From NCBI RefSeq assembly GCF_000504165.1, contig NZ_KI632505.1:434001-498000 (forward strand): 64,000 nt of DNA. The letters run 5' to 3'. Below the pieces are notes generated by a model. The model did not search any database. It had not been told where the DNA came from and saw only the letters and a list, made by a program, of their open reading frames with translations. The position numbers and the translations under genes are program-made. Of the stretch, positions 1-8,167 are shown piece by piece (within the stretch, counting starts at the first letter, position 1; the number at the start of each line of letters is the position of its first letter). Origin of the DNA: Bacillus sp. FJAT-14578. GTDB taxonomy: Bacteria > Bacillota > Bacilli > Bacillales > Bacillaceae_H.

Positions 1-781
1 ACAAAAAACAATGATCAATATTGCAAAAGCAGATGCGTTTATCTACACAGGAGCTGGTTTAGAAGGGTTTGTCAGTAAAACAACAGAAGCATTAAAAAAT
101 GAAAAAGTAAAATTTGTAGAAGCAGCAGACGGCGTGACCTTTATTAAAGGAGGGCATCACCATGAAGGTGAAGAATCTCATGAAGACGATCACGCCAGCG
201 AAGATCATGACGAAGACGTTCATCAACATGAATCCGGTGAAGAACATCACGATCACGGTGATCTTGATCCACACGTTTGGTTAGACCCTATTCGTGCGAT
301 CACACTTGCTGAAAATATTAAAAATGCGCTTATCGAGTTCAAACCTGAACAAAAAGAAACGTTTGAGAAAAATTTCGAGGCATTAAAAGGCCAATTAGAA
401 CAACTTGATAAAGAACTTGATAACACGATTCAAAATGGAAAAACAAAAGAAATGGTTGTAGCACATGCTGCTTATGGCTATTGGCATGACCGCTACGGAT
501 TAGAACAAATTAGCATTGCAGGCCTTTCACCAGAGAACGAGCCGTCCCAAAAAGAATTGCAAACCATTATTGAAGAAGCGCGTGAAAAAAACGTGAAATA
601 CGTCATTTTTGAGCAAAATGTGAAGCCCAAAATAGCCGAAATTGTAAAAAATGAACTTAAGGCAGAACCATTAACACTTCATAACTTAGAGTCCATCACA
701 GATCAAGATATTAAGAACAATGAAGATTACGTAAGTTTAATGAAACGCAACATAGAAACGTTAAAAAAAGCACTAAATTAA
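1..781 (+). CDS. Zinc ABC transporter substrate-binding lipoprotein (ZnuA/AdcA type), 5' truncated by window edge
   Basis: The frame is open to the first base, so the signal peptide and N-terminal lobe lie outside the window; the first in-window ATG at 11 is internal. The visible part has a His/Asp/Glu-rich loop (about 170-270), typical of zinc-binding solute-binding proteins of the ZnuA/AdcA/TroA group, then the conserved stretch DPHVWLDP, a long helix, and the C-terminal lobe with the VVAHAAYGY and EQNVKPKIAE regions. By family, the protein captures Zn2+ (possibly Mn2+) outside the membrane and delivers it to an ABC permease. The partner genes are not in view. A strong terminator follows directly, so this is the last gene of its transcript. 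Confidence 0.9.
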   Translation, partial: QKTMINIAKADAFIYTGAGLEGFVSKTTEALKNEKVKFVEAADGVTFIKGGHHHEGEESHEDDHASEDHDEDVHQHESGEEHHDHGDLDPHVWLDPIRAITLAENIKNALIEFKPEQKETFEKNFEALKGQLEQLDKELDNTIQNGKTKEMVVAHAAYGYWHDRYGLEQISIAGLSPENEPSQKELQTIIEEAREKNVKYVIFEQNVKPKIAEIVKNELKAEPLTLHNLESITDQDIKNNEDYVSLMKRNIETLKKALN

Positions 782-784
782 GTC

Positions 785-820
785 ACAAAGCCGTTGAGAT
801 AGACTCGACGGCTTTGTTGT
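785..820 (+). terminator. Rho-independent terminator after zinc-binding lipoprotein gene
   Basis: A 14-bp inverted repeat (785-798 with 804-817), GC-rich in its centre, lies 4 bases after the stop codon and is followed by a T-rich stretch. Confidence 0.85.
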
Positions 821-892
821 TTATAAGTCATTGAAATATTTTTAATCTATTGAAAGAATGACTCAATACTCCCCCTCCAGTTTTTGTACATA

Positions 893-1741
893 TCAGCCAT
901 AAGTTCGGCTCTCCCGTTCACCGTTTTTATGATACACCTCTGCATTGATCAAGCCCCCTGTAAGCAATACGACAGCGGTTAAATAAAACCATGTCATGAG
1001 TACGATGATGCTGCCGAGCTGTCCATAAATTTTGGAATAGTTCCCTAAAGCGACATAATAAGAAAAAATAAGCGAAACGCCCTGCCATCCCAATGTCGCA
1101 AAAAGGGCTCCTGGCATCACTTTGATCCATGACAACTTCATGCTCGGAACGATCTTATATAGCAAAAGAAAATATATGAATAAAAATCCTGTCCCGATTC
1201 CCCATTTGATGAACTTCCACATTTGTCCCCAAAAGGCCGGCACTTCTGCCCTTGTGACGACAAACGTATGAATCACCTGCTCCATAATCGGGACAAACAA
1301 GGATAAGGACAGAACAACCATAAAACCGAGCGTTAAAAATAAATCATTTAAAAGAGCTTCAAGAAACGGCTGCTGGCGTGTAAATTGATACGCATGATTC
1401 AATGACCGGACAAGCGATTGTACGGCCATGGAAGCGAGCCAAAATGCCGCAAGCAAACTGACCGGGAGCCATTGTCCTTGCCCGTCATTCAAAAGGCTGT
1501 GGAGTGTCGACCGAATCATGCCATATGTATTGGCAGGCGCAAACGGTTCAATCATCAGCAGTACATTATCCGAATCAAAAGGCAAAAAACTGATCAGCGA
1601 AAAAACAAAGATTAAAAATGGAATCATGGACAGCATAAAATAGTAAGCCATTTGGGCACTAAGATCATAAAAACGATCCGCAAAAAATCGGTAAACCATA
1701 TTCTTGACGCTATGCAGCACCTCTACTTTCACCCCCTGCAC
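893..1741 (-). CDS. YihY/virulence factor BrkB family membrane protein (UPF0761)
   Basis: A 282-residue integral membrane protein with about six hydrophobic segments and the family signature near the N-terminus (Asp-Leu-Ser-Ala-Gln then YYFMLSMIPF) and the SLNHAYQ motif near residue 115. Members were once named ribonuclease BN, but this is now regarded as a misassignment; the true role is unknown, and transport or envelope functions have been suggested. The start is uncertain: the longest frame opens with GTG at 1741, and a second GTG three codons later is possible. It is a single gene, convergent with the zinc-binding protein gene. Confidence 0.85.
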   Translation of the reverse strand: MQGVKVEVLHSVKNMVYRFFADRFYDLSAQMAYYFMLSMIPFLIFVFSLISFLPFDSDNVLLMIEPFAPANTYGMIRSTLHSLLNDGQGQWLPVSLLAAFWLASMAVQSLVRSLNHAYQFTRQQPFLEALLNDLFLTLGFMVVLSLSLFVPIMEQVIHTFVVTRAEVPAFWGQMWKFIKWGIGTGFLFIYFLLLYKIVPSMKLSWIKVMPGALFATLGWQGVSLIFSYYVALGNYSKIYGQLGSIIVLMTWFYLTAVVLLTGGLINAEVYHKNGERESRTYG

Positions 1742-1847
1742 CTGATTTATTGTTATGTTTCCCCTGTTCCGTTAAAAAAGTCGATGCGCGTTTCGATTCT
1801 TTTTTTGCGTGATAAGAAACTATCGCTTCCATATTCCGGCGAAAATA

Positions 1848-1878
1848 AAAGGCCCGTCACCTAAATGACGGGCCTAAA
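1848..1878 (-). terminator. Terminator of the DoxX gene
   Basis: A perfect 9-bp GC-rich inverted repeat (1851-1859 with 1866-1874), followed on the minus strand by TTTTATTTT. It lies about 80 bases downstream of the DoxX stop codon. Confidence 0.8.
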
Positions 1879-1957
1879 AAAGGGGGGCTATGAAAAGCAG
1901 CATCACCTGCTCAAGTAATACTTTACCTTTCAAAAGTGAAAATACGGTGAAAATAAA

Positions 1958-2356
1958 TTAAAAGAAAAGAGCATCCAATGAATATTGGCCGGCACCCGTA
2001 AGAGCTATAGCGATGGCTACGACTAATAATGTAAGATTGTACTCGTAACCGTTTTGTGTAGCCCAATAACCATTGGGGCCATGAACTTTTACAATAGCCA
2101 TTACCATGGTCCCGGCAATTAAAATCCCTGCAAGCGGAGTGAACAGCCCTAAAGCAAACAACGTTCCGCCTGCCAACTCTGCCAATCCGGCTAATAGAGC
2201 CATGGTGACACCCGGTTTCATCCCAATCGATTCAAACCAGCCGCCGGTTCCTTTTAAACCATACCCTCCAAACCAGCCGAATAATTTTTGAGCTCCGTGA
2301 GCCATAAACGATAATCCAATCACTAAACGTATTAATAATAAACCTAAACTCATCAT
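1958..2356 (-). CDS. mhqP: DoxX family membrane protein, MhqP-like
   Basis: A 132-residue protein with four hydrophobic segments and the DoxX features near the N-terminus (LIRLVIGLSFMAHGAQKLFG) and in the middle (AGLAELAGG). In B. subtilis the DoxX protein MhqP is coded with the dioxygenase MhqO, and the set is induced by quinones and other electrophiles through MhqR. Here it lies next to mhqD and mhqO but behind its own terminator-separated promoter region. That region carries a box shared with the mhqO promoter. The start is the ATG-ATG pair behind AGGAGG. The family is secure; the MhqP name is inferred from context. Confidence 0.8.
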   Translation of the reverse strand: MMSLGLLLIRLVIGLSFMAHGAQKLFGWFGGYGLKGTGGWFESIGMKPGVTMALLAGLAELAGGTLFALGLFTPLAGILIAGTMVMAIVKVHGPNGYWATQNGYEYNLTLLVVAIAIALTGAGQYSLDALFF

Positions 2357-2410
2357 TTTTTTCTTCCTCCTAAATGTAACTAGTTATATATTTTTATCCT
2401 TTATTAATTA

Positions 2411-2426
2411 TTCTTTAATTCGAGAT
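2411..2426. promoter_or_regulatory. MhqR-like operator upstream of the DoxX gene
   Basis: The sequence TTCTTTAATTCGAGAT is an imperfect palindrome centred on AATT, about 55 bases upstream of the DoxX start. It matches 15 of 16 bases of the box at 4383-4398 ahead of mhqO. The pattern ATCT-N2-AATT-N2-AGAT resembles the B. subtilis MhqR operator. Two copies before two functionally linked genes support a shared regulator; mhqR itself is not in the window. Confidence 0.65.
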
Positions 2427-2496
2427 ATTTTCTCAAAAAAACTGAATTGCTATCTTTCTCATTCAGAACCCTAAATTAACTTCAAAACCATCCGTT

Positions 2497-2538
2497 ATGC
2501 CTTAAGGCTGTACAATCATGCCTTGAGGCTGCACAATC
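2497..2538. repeat. Tandem 21-bp direct repeat (two units)
   Basis: Two adjacent 21-base units, 2497-2517 and 2518-2538, differ at only two positions. Both start ATGCCTT and end CACAATC or TACAATC. They lie between the mhqD terminator and the DoxX promoter. Function unknown. Confidence 0.7.
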
Positions 2539-2561
2539 CTCCTGTGTAAAAGAAAAGAGTC

Positions 2562-2595
2562 AGTGTTACATGTCATCTATTTGACATGTAACACT
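2562..2595 (-). terminator. Terminator of the mhqO-mhqD transcript
   Basis: A perfect 14-bp inverted repeat (2562-2575 with 2582-2595) with a 6-base loop, 15 bases past the mhqD stop codon. It is followed on the minus strand by GACTCTTTTCTTTT. Confidence 0.85.
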
Positions 2596-2609
2596 CCTTT
2601 CCCATCCCA

Positions 2610-3221
2610 TTAAGAGAAATGCTTTCGGTACCATTCGGCCGCCGCATCCACTTCAGATAGAGTCAGCTGATGGCCGTAACTCTCCCAATGAAGCTGTACC
2701 TCTGCCTTTGCTTTTTCCAATAAAGACTGGAGCTCCTTCGATTCCATCGGTGAACAAATCGGATCATTCGTTCCAGCTGCAATAAACACGGACTTACCTG
2801 ACAAATCCGGTAACTCCACTCCTTTTCGCGGAACCATCGGATGATGCAAAATGGCTCCCTGAAGCGCATCTTGATAATGAAACAGCAGGCTTCCGGCAAT
2901 ATTGGCTCCATTGGAATAGCCGACGGCTACCATATGATTTCGGTCAAATTCATATTTTGAAGCCGCTTCTTCCAAGAATTCATACAGTTCTTTTGTACGG
3001 TAAACGAGATCTTCTTCATCAAAGATTCCTTCAGCCAAGCGGCGGAAAAAACGGGGCATCCCATTCTCCAATACATTGCCGCGCACACTTAGAATAGAGG
3101 CTGTACGGTCAATTCTGGCCGCAAGAGGCAAGAGGTCTGATTCCGTTCCCCCTGTTCCGTGCAGTAAAAGAAGAGTTGGTTTCGTTTCATCTGTTCCTCG
3201 TTGAAAAATATGTTTCATCAT
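2610..3221 (-). CDS. mhqD: Alpha/beta-hydrolase carboxylesterase, MhqD-like
   Basis: A 203-residue alpha/beta hydrolase of the phospholipase/carboxylesterase group. The oxyanion region LLLLHGTGGTESDLL lies at the start, the nucleophile elbow GYSNGAN near residue 103, an Asp in AAGTNDPICSP and a His in the SYGHQLT motif: a complete Ser-Asp-His triad. In B. subtilis MhqD is co-regulated with the dioxygenases that detoxify methylhydroquinone, and is thought to hydrolyse ring-cleavage or other ester products. It starts ATG-ATG behind GGAGATAA and follows mhqO by 21 bases, so the two are co-transcribed. Confidence 0.88.
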   Translation of the reverse strand: MMKHIFQRGTDETKPTLLLLHGTGGTESDLLPLAARIDRTASILSVRGNVLENGMPRFFRRLAEGIFDEEDLVYRTKELYEFLEEAASKYEFDRNHMVAVGYSNGANIAGSLLFHYQDALQGAILHHPMVPRKGVELPDLSGKSVFIAAGTNDPICSPMESKELQSLLEKAKAEVQLHWESYGHQLTLSEVDAAAEWYRKHFS

Positions 3222-3242
3222 TTATCTCCTTCCAACATTCCA

Positions 3243-4220
3243 CTATTCTTTCATAAATTCTTTTGTACTTCTTACTGTATCGATTGGGCGAACCAATCTT
3301 TCGATTTCTTCGCGCTTTGGTTCTAGAAATGGCGGCAAAGATAATTTTTCTCCAAGTGTTTCATAAGACTCATCTCCCATAAATCCCGGACCATCCGTTG
3401 CCCACTCAAACAAAATTTGAGGGGCAACTCTTACATACAGCGACTCAAAAAAGTGGCGGTCTACATAACCGGAAGTCGGGAATCCGAAGCTTTCCATACG
3501 CTGGATCCATTCTTCTAAAACCGAACGGTCTTCAACACGGAATGCCGCATGGTGAATCGTACCAAAACCTTGACGGGCTTGAGGAAGAATCACGTTATGC
3601 TCGACCACTACCTGTGCACCGTTTCCGCCTTCACCCACTTCAAATAAATGGAATGGTCCTTCCTGTTCAATTTCTTTAAATAATAGAACTTTTTCCATCA
3701 TTTCTTTAAAGTAATCAAAGTCCGCAATCCGAATAAAAATGGGCCCCAACCCTGTAATGGCATACTCCAATGGAATGGGCCCTTTTTGCCAAGGTGTTCC
3801 TGAAGCAATCCCTTCATTGAATTCATCCGAAATCAATTGATATTGTTGATCGTCAAAATCTACGAAAGAAAGAGTCTTTTTGCCAAATTGCTCCTTGATA
3901 CCAGTATGTTTGACTTCTAAGCGGTCAAAACGTTTGACCCAATAATCTAACGCGGCATCACTCGGTACACGGAAAGATGTTTTGGAAATCTCGTTTGTAC
4001 CGTGAACACCCTTCGGAATGCCGGGGAAATCGAAGAATGTCATATCCGTGCCGGCGCTGCCTTCATCATCCGCAAAAAATAAGTGATACGTTTGAATATC
4101 ATCTTGGTTGACCGTTTTTTTCACTAAGCGCATCCCTAAAACATAAGTGAAAAATTCATAGTTCTTTTCGGCACTGCTTGTAATGGCTGTGACATGATGT
4201 ATTCCTTTTAATCCGTTCAT
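3243..4220 (-). CDS. mhqO: Ring-cleaving dioxygenase of the VOC superfamily, MhqO-like
   Basis: A 325-residue extradiol-type dioxygenase made of two VOC (glyoxalase/bleomycin resistance fold) modules, about residues 5-150 and 155-300. Metal-ligand positions are visible in IHHVTAI near the N-terminus, in TIHHAAFRVED near residue 220 and in a late Glu in ILFEWATDGPG. By family it cleaves hydroquinones and catechol-like compounds, with the Mhq system dealing with quinone and diamide stress in the cytoplasm. It starts with ATG behind AGGAAG and is first gene of the mhqO-mhqD unit, preceded by an MhqR-like box. Confidence 0.9.
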   Translation of the reverse strand: MNGLKGIHHVTAITSSAEKNYEFFTYVLGMRLVKKTVNQDDIQTYHLFFADDEGSAGTDMTFFDFPGIPKGVHGTNEISKTSFRVPSDAALDYWVKRFDRLEVKHTGIKEQFGKKTLSFVDFDDQQYQLISDEFNEGIASGTPWQKGPIPLEYAITGLGPIFIRIADFDYFKEMMEKVLLFKEIEQEGPFHLFEVGEGGNGAQVVVEHNVILPQARQGFGTIHHAAFRVEDRSVLEEWIQRMESFGFPTSGYVDRHFFESLYVRVAPQILFEWATDGPGFMGDESYETLGEKLSLPPFLEPKREEIERLVRPIDTVRSTKEFMKE

Positions 4221-4357
4221 TTATCTTCCTCCTATTGAGCAATAGTTTATACCCATTTATTTTGCAAACAGAAAACCTTTTTTCTTTTGACACTGCTTCA
4301 CTAGAGATACCGGATATCTGATTATCTAAGCCGTTGCTCTTTTTCATGATGTGGCTT

Positions 4358-4398
4358 ATCTCGATTTGCTTTTAATTAATAAATCTTTAATTCGAGAT
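4358..4398. promoter_or_regulatory. MhqR-like operator region upstream of mhqO
   Basis: The main box ATCTTTAATTCGAGAT (4383-4398) is a near-palindrome centred on AATT and the twin of the box at 2411-2426. A separate half site ATCTCGA occurs at 4358-4364. The spacing to the mhqO start is about 165 bases. Confidence 0.65.
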
Positions 4399-4604
4399 AA
4401 ATATACCACAGATAAAATTGCACTGTCAATACACAAAAACATAAAAGCTTGAGAATGATAAAAGATAAAGCCTTTGACTATAACTTTTAACAGTAAACAA
4501 AATGGCTAAATTGTTTACTCGCCATCAAAATGAGCACCCGTTCGCTGTATAAAGTTTCCTTGTTTTTTTGGTTTAAAGCAAAAGGCTGGTTTAAAAACAA
4601 TTAA
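4399..4604. other. Intergenic AT-rich DNA between mhqO and the RCK fragment
   Basis: AT-rich sequence with no convincing gene on either strand. With the operator boxes on one side and the 4605-4638 terminator on the other, it fills the 520-base gap between mhqO and the broken RCK gene. It presumably holds the mhqO promoter. Confidence 0.5.
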
Positions 4605-4638
4605 AATTTCCCCTTCTCAATTTATAAGAAGGGGAATT
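4605..4638 (-). terminator. Terminator downstream of the RCK fragment
   Basis: An inverted repeat of about 12 bp (AATTTCCCCTTCT at 4605 pairing with AGAAGGGGAATT ending at 4638). The minus-strand transcript continues as TTTTAATTG. It also has A/T-rich flanks for the opposite direction. Confidence 0.7.
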
Positions 4639-4740
4639 CCCTCTACCTTTTTTCTGTTCATTTTTGTACTAAAACCAACAAAACTACTTAAATGAAACTG
4701 AATTCTTTCGTAAGAATATCTCGTCAAGAACCTTATTACT

Positions 4741-5286
4741 TTAACAAGTTTTTCTTTTATCAAATAAGCGATCATACATAAGACGACCTATCGATTGGTT
4801 TCTTTGGATGATTTTATCTGCACGAAGATGCTTTGCGTTAACAACTTGTTCAGATGTTAAAATTTCAACAATGCTATAGATGGAAGGGTTTTGCCCTTTA
4901 ATAGTAAGAAGGGTCAAGAGGGAATGCATATCCGCTTGTTCCTCTGGTTTGTGGGGATCCGCTGTCACCAGTATCTTTGTTGCATGCTTAATATTTGCTT
5001 TTACTAATGTTTGTGAATGTGTCGGATTTCCTTTAATAAAATAGACATGTTCTGGTAAGCTTGAGTTTGCTTGTAAAGTGCTATCAATAAGGACGATCCG
5101 GTTGGGAACCGAAGAATCAGAAAAATGAGCAAGAATGCTTCTAACTCGTTCATTCCAACCAACAATAATAAAATGATTCTTTCCTGTATAAGCGGGACTT
5201 TTTTCCACTTGGGCATTCTCCTTCGAAACTGCGGCAGCAGAGAAAGTGATCAAAAAGCTACAAAATAAATATGTAAAAAAGAACGC
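4741..5286 (-). pseudogene. Truncated potassium channel: RCK (TrkA-N) domain of a YugO-like protein, pore lost
   Basis: The frame is open from an in-frame TAG at 5287-5289 to 4741. It starts with a hydrophobic stretch (FFFTYLFCSFLITF) that looks like the end of the second pore helix. A Rossmann RCK domain follows: FIIVGWNERV, VLIDSTL, FIKGNPTHSQTL, KILVTADPHKPEEQADM and a YSIVEILTSEQV segment. This order fits Bacillus YugO-type 2-TM K+ channels, but the first helix, pore loop and selectivity filter are absent and there is no ATG or ribosome binding site. A TTG at 5253 could at most start a soluble RCK fragment. A MITE sits just upstream but has a clean target duplication, so it did not itself delete the pore. 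It lies downstream of ktrAB. Confidence 0.75.
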
Positions 5287-5314
5287 CTAAAAGACTAGAC
5301 ACGTCTTTTAATTA

Positions 5315-5547
5315 GGCTGTTTTCGCAAACTTTGTTGCTATTTAACAAGTAGTGGGAAGTGGTTGATTTCCGCTCCAGGTTGCTCGCTTTCCGCGGGGCG
5401 TGCGGTGAGCCTCCTCGGCTTACAGCCTGTGGGGTCTCACCTGTCCCGCTGCTCCCGCAGGAGTCTCGCACCTTCCGCTCCAACCAACCTTAAACGCTTA
5501 TCTTTCAAGAAACCTATCTAAAAACAACAATCTTTTAGAAAAGAGCC
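5315..5547 (+). mobile_element. MITE copy 1 (233 bp, 8-bp target duplication)
   Basis: Ends read GGCTGTTTTC and, inverted, GGCTCTTTTC, giving a 10-bp imperfect terminal inverted repeat. The element is flanked by perfect direct repeats TTTAATTA (5307-5314 and 5548-5555). The centre is GC-rich and codes for nothing convincing. It is nearly identical to copies at 21335, 25661 and 26232. The 8-bp AT-rich duplication and GGCTCTT-type ends fit mobilisation by an ISL3-family transposase (inference). Confidence 0.92.
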
Positions 5548-5588
5548 TTTAATTAAAAGCAATATTTTTTACATAGTGTAACGAAAAC

Positions 5589-6938
5589 CTATCCAATCAT
5601 TATTTTTCCTTTCGGATAACGGAATGGATCTGGATGACGGCGAAGCGTAATCGCAAACGCAATAGTTAACGGTCCTACCCTTCCGGCAAACATCGTTAAT
5701 ATAATAATGACTCTGCCGATAGGAGTTAACTCTGGCGTGAGCCCCATGGATAACCCTACTGTTCCAAAAGCCGAAGTGGCCTCAAACAAAATCAATAAGA
5801 ATTCTTTGCCGGGCTCCGTAATCGTTAGGATCATGGTCACTATGATAACAATAGATAAGCCGGCTATAGTCACCGTAAGAGCTTTATAAATAACTTCATA
5901 TACCACTCTTCTTCCGAAAAAAGCGACATCCTCTTTCCCTCTGATTTGTGACCAAACTGCCCCTAATAACGTAGCAAAAGTAGTGGTTTTAATCCCTCCA
6001 CCTGTAGAACCGGGAGAAGCCCCAATAAACATTAAAAAAATCGTAAAAAATAAGGTTGTTTGAGTTAAATCAGGAATATTGAGTGTATTAGAACCTGCGG
6101 TACGTGGCGTAACGGAATGAAATAATGCCCCCAGGAATTTTCCTGACCAAGATAATGGTTGCAGTGTTTTTGAATTATTAAATTCTAACAAGAAAATAAC
6201 AATGGTACCTAACACAGTTAACAGGAGACTTGTAATAAGGACAACCTTCGTATGCAGAGACAGGCGATGGGTTCGGTGATACTCATACACTTCATTCATG
6301 ACAATAAAGCCAATCCCGCCTAAGGTAATCAGGCTGGAGACCACTAACACCACCAGTGGATCATTTACATATTCCGTTAAACTTTTAAATTCCCCCATTA
6401 AATCAAAACCTGCATTATTATAGTTCGAAATCGCATGGAAAAATCCATAATAAATGGCTTTTGAAAGCGGCATATCAAAAGAGAAACGAATAGCTAATAA
6501 AAGACCTCCAGCAAACTCAAAAATGAGAGTGAAGATTAAAATTCTCTTCGCTAACCTGACAATCCCTTCAATAGATAAATTATTGAGCGATTCTTGTATT
6601 AACAATCTTTCTTTTAAAGAAATACGCTTTCCTAATAAAATGGCAAAAAAAGTAGCGAACGTCATAAAACCCAATCCGCCCACTTGGATCAGACCAAGGA
6701 TAACTAATTGCCCAAACATCGTAAACGTGGTACCCGTATCCACGACTACCAGGCCTGTGACGCAAGTTGCAGAAGTAGAAGTAAAAAGGGCATTTAACCA
6801 TGAAAGACCTCCGCCGTCCCTGGTAGCGGCAGGAAGTGTTAAGAGAAATGCTCCTAAAAGAATAATTAACGCAAATCCAGCGACCAGTATTTTGGGAGGA
6901 TCCCAAAAAGGTTTCTTTTTTGTTTTAATGATAATCAC
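5589..6938 (-). CDS. ktrB: KtrB/KtrD-type potassium uptake membrane subunit
   Basis: A 449-residue TrkH/KtrB/HKT family protein with four repeated membrane-pore-membrane units; filter-region sequences include STSATCVTGL, FHAISNYNNAGFD, FHSVTPRTAGSN and FEATSAFGTVGLS. It forms the K+ (Na+-dependent) pore of a Ktr system and works with the RCK subunit coded 59 bases upstream. The start is unclear: GTG at 6938 lies inside AAGAGGTGAT, which looks like the Shine-Dalgarno itself. The nearest alternative is ATT three codons later at 6929. ktrA-ktrB order on one transcript is typical of B. subtilis ktrAB. Confidence 0.9.
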   Translation of the reverse strand: MIIIKTKKKPFWDPPKILVAGFALIILLGAFLLTLPAATRDGGGLSWLNALFTSTSATCVTGLVVVDTGTTFTMFGQLVILGLIQVGGLGFMTFATFFAILLGKRISLKERLLIQESLNNLSIEGIVRLAKRILIFTLIFEFAGGLLLAIRFSFDMPLSKAIYYGFFHAISNYNNAGFDLMGEFKSLTEYVNDPLVVLVVSSLITLGGIGFIVMNEVYEYHRTHRLSLHTKVVLITSLLLTVLGTIVIFLLEFNNSKTLQPLSWSGKFLGALFHSVTPRTAGSNTLNIPDLTQTTLFFTIFLMFIGASPGSTGGGIKTTTFATLLGAVWSQIRGKEDVAFFGRRVVYEVIYKALTVTIAGLSIVIIVTMILTITEPGKEFLLILFEATSAFGTVGLSMGLTPELTPIGRVIIILTMFAGRVGPLTIAFAITLRRHPDPFRYPKGKIMIG

Positions 6939-6997
6939 CTCTTACATATGATGGGAGGAATTCAAACCTAAATGGCTGTTAACTTCTCAACCATAGG

Positions 6998-7654
6998 TCA
7001 AACCCCTTCTTCTTCAAAACGAGTGATATCTTGATTATGGCCAATTACCAGCAGTTTATCTCCTTCTAAGATGACTTCATCAGCAGAAGGTGAAATGATC
7101 ATATCCTTTCCTCGCTGCATTCCAATAATATTACATCCATATTTTGCTCGCACATCTAAACTCTGCAGGCTTTTGTTATGTAATTGATCAGAAGCACTGA
7201 TTTCAACCAGACTAAAATCTGGTGAAAGTTCGATATAATCAATGATTTTTTCGGTTACAACGTGATGAGCGATTCGTCTTGCCATATCACGCTCAGGATG
7301 AATGATCCGGTCAGCCCCAATTTTTTCTAACACTTTTTGGTGATAGTAATTGGCGGCCTTTACCCAGACCTGTTTAATCCCCATCTCTTTTAATAACATT
7401 GTAGCTAGAATACTGGTTTCAATATTGTCTCCAAACGAAACAATGGCATGGTCAACATTGCCAATACCCAAACCTTTCAGGTCACTTTCATCATTGATTT
7501 TGGCTTGGACAGCATAAGTCACCGTATCAGCATATTTGTCTACCACATCTTCATTTTCATCCACTGCTAACACTTCAACATTCAGCTTAGAGAGCTCCTC
7601 AACCAAAGTGCCCCCAAATCTTCCTAATCCAAGTACAGCAAATTGCTTTTTCAC
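6998..7654 (-). CDS. ktrA: KtrA/KtrC-type RCK regulatory subunit of potassium uptake
   Basis: A 218-residue soluble RCK protein with RCK_N (FAVLGLGRFGGTL nucleotide-binding glycines, VLAVDENEDVV, ending DRIIHPERDMARRIA) and RCK_C (TrkA_C, about 135-215). It forms an octameric ring on KtrB that gates K+ uptake by ATP/ADP; the RCK_C domain of Bacillus KtrA/KtrC also binds c-di-AMP. I chose the GTG at 7654 because AAAGGAGG lies 7 bases upstream; an upstream ATG at 7672 would overlap that ribosome binding site. It is co-directional with ktrB. Confidence 0.9.
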   Translation of the reverse strand: MKKQFAVLGLGRFGGTLVEELSKLNVEVLAVDENEDVVDKYADTVTYAVQAKINDESDLKGLGIGNVDHAIVSFGDNIETSILATMLLKEMGIKQVWVKAANYYHQKVLEKIGADRIIHPERDMARRIAHHVVTEKIIDYIELSPDFSLVEISASDQLHNKSLQSLDVRAKYGCNIIGMQRGKDMIISPSADEVILEGDKLLVIGHNQDITRFEEEGV

Positions 7655-8167
7655 TTTTTCTCCTCCTTTCATCTTTGTTAAAAAATAAAAAAACACCACT
7701 CTTATACAACTAAGAATGGTCAATGAAATCATTGGCCTACTCTCAACATATGTTTACAAGGTTAACTGTCGGGCTAGAGATGCATAGTTCCCTTAAATCC
7801 TCCTCAAATAAACAAATAGTTTATTATAATCGTTCCCCTCGTTCTATCAAAAAATTCAGCAAACGATTCACTATACACTTGTAGTTTTACCTATTTATAT
7901 CTAGTCTAATTTTTCCATTTTATCTTGAATTGAAACATGTTCTGGTTGTTCAGAAACATCCATCACTTCTATTCCTTTTTTCTTTTCCTAGTACTTCTCT
8001 TACTAAAACGCTCACACAATAAGAAACATATGTAAAACTTCGAACCTCTGTCCTAGCTTTCTCATCCCTCCCATTCGAATATTCTGCAGCGGATTTATTT
8101 TTAAATATCTTAGGTACAATAAGAGCAATCTAAAATGATGAGAAATCAAATAAAAGGAGAGAGATAA
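7655..8167. other. Divergent intergenic region ktrA / CPA1 antiporter
   Basis: About 510 bases between divergent genes. It must hold both promoters. No c-di-AMP riboswitch core is visible here, unlike B. subtilis ktrAB. The antiporter ribosome binding site AAAGGAGAG ends at 8162. Short open frames occur on the minus strand, for example about 20 codons near 7910-7970, but none resembles a known protein. Confidence 0.5.

Noticed and set aside
7910-7975. About 20-codon minus-strand frame upstream of ktrA
   Set aside because: Short, no similarity, weak support; could be chance.
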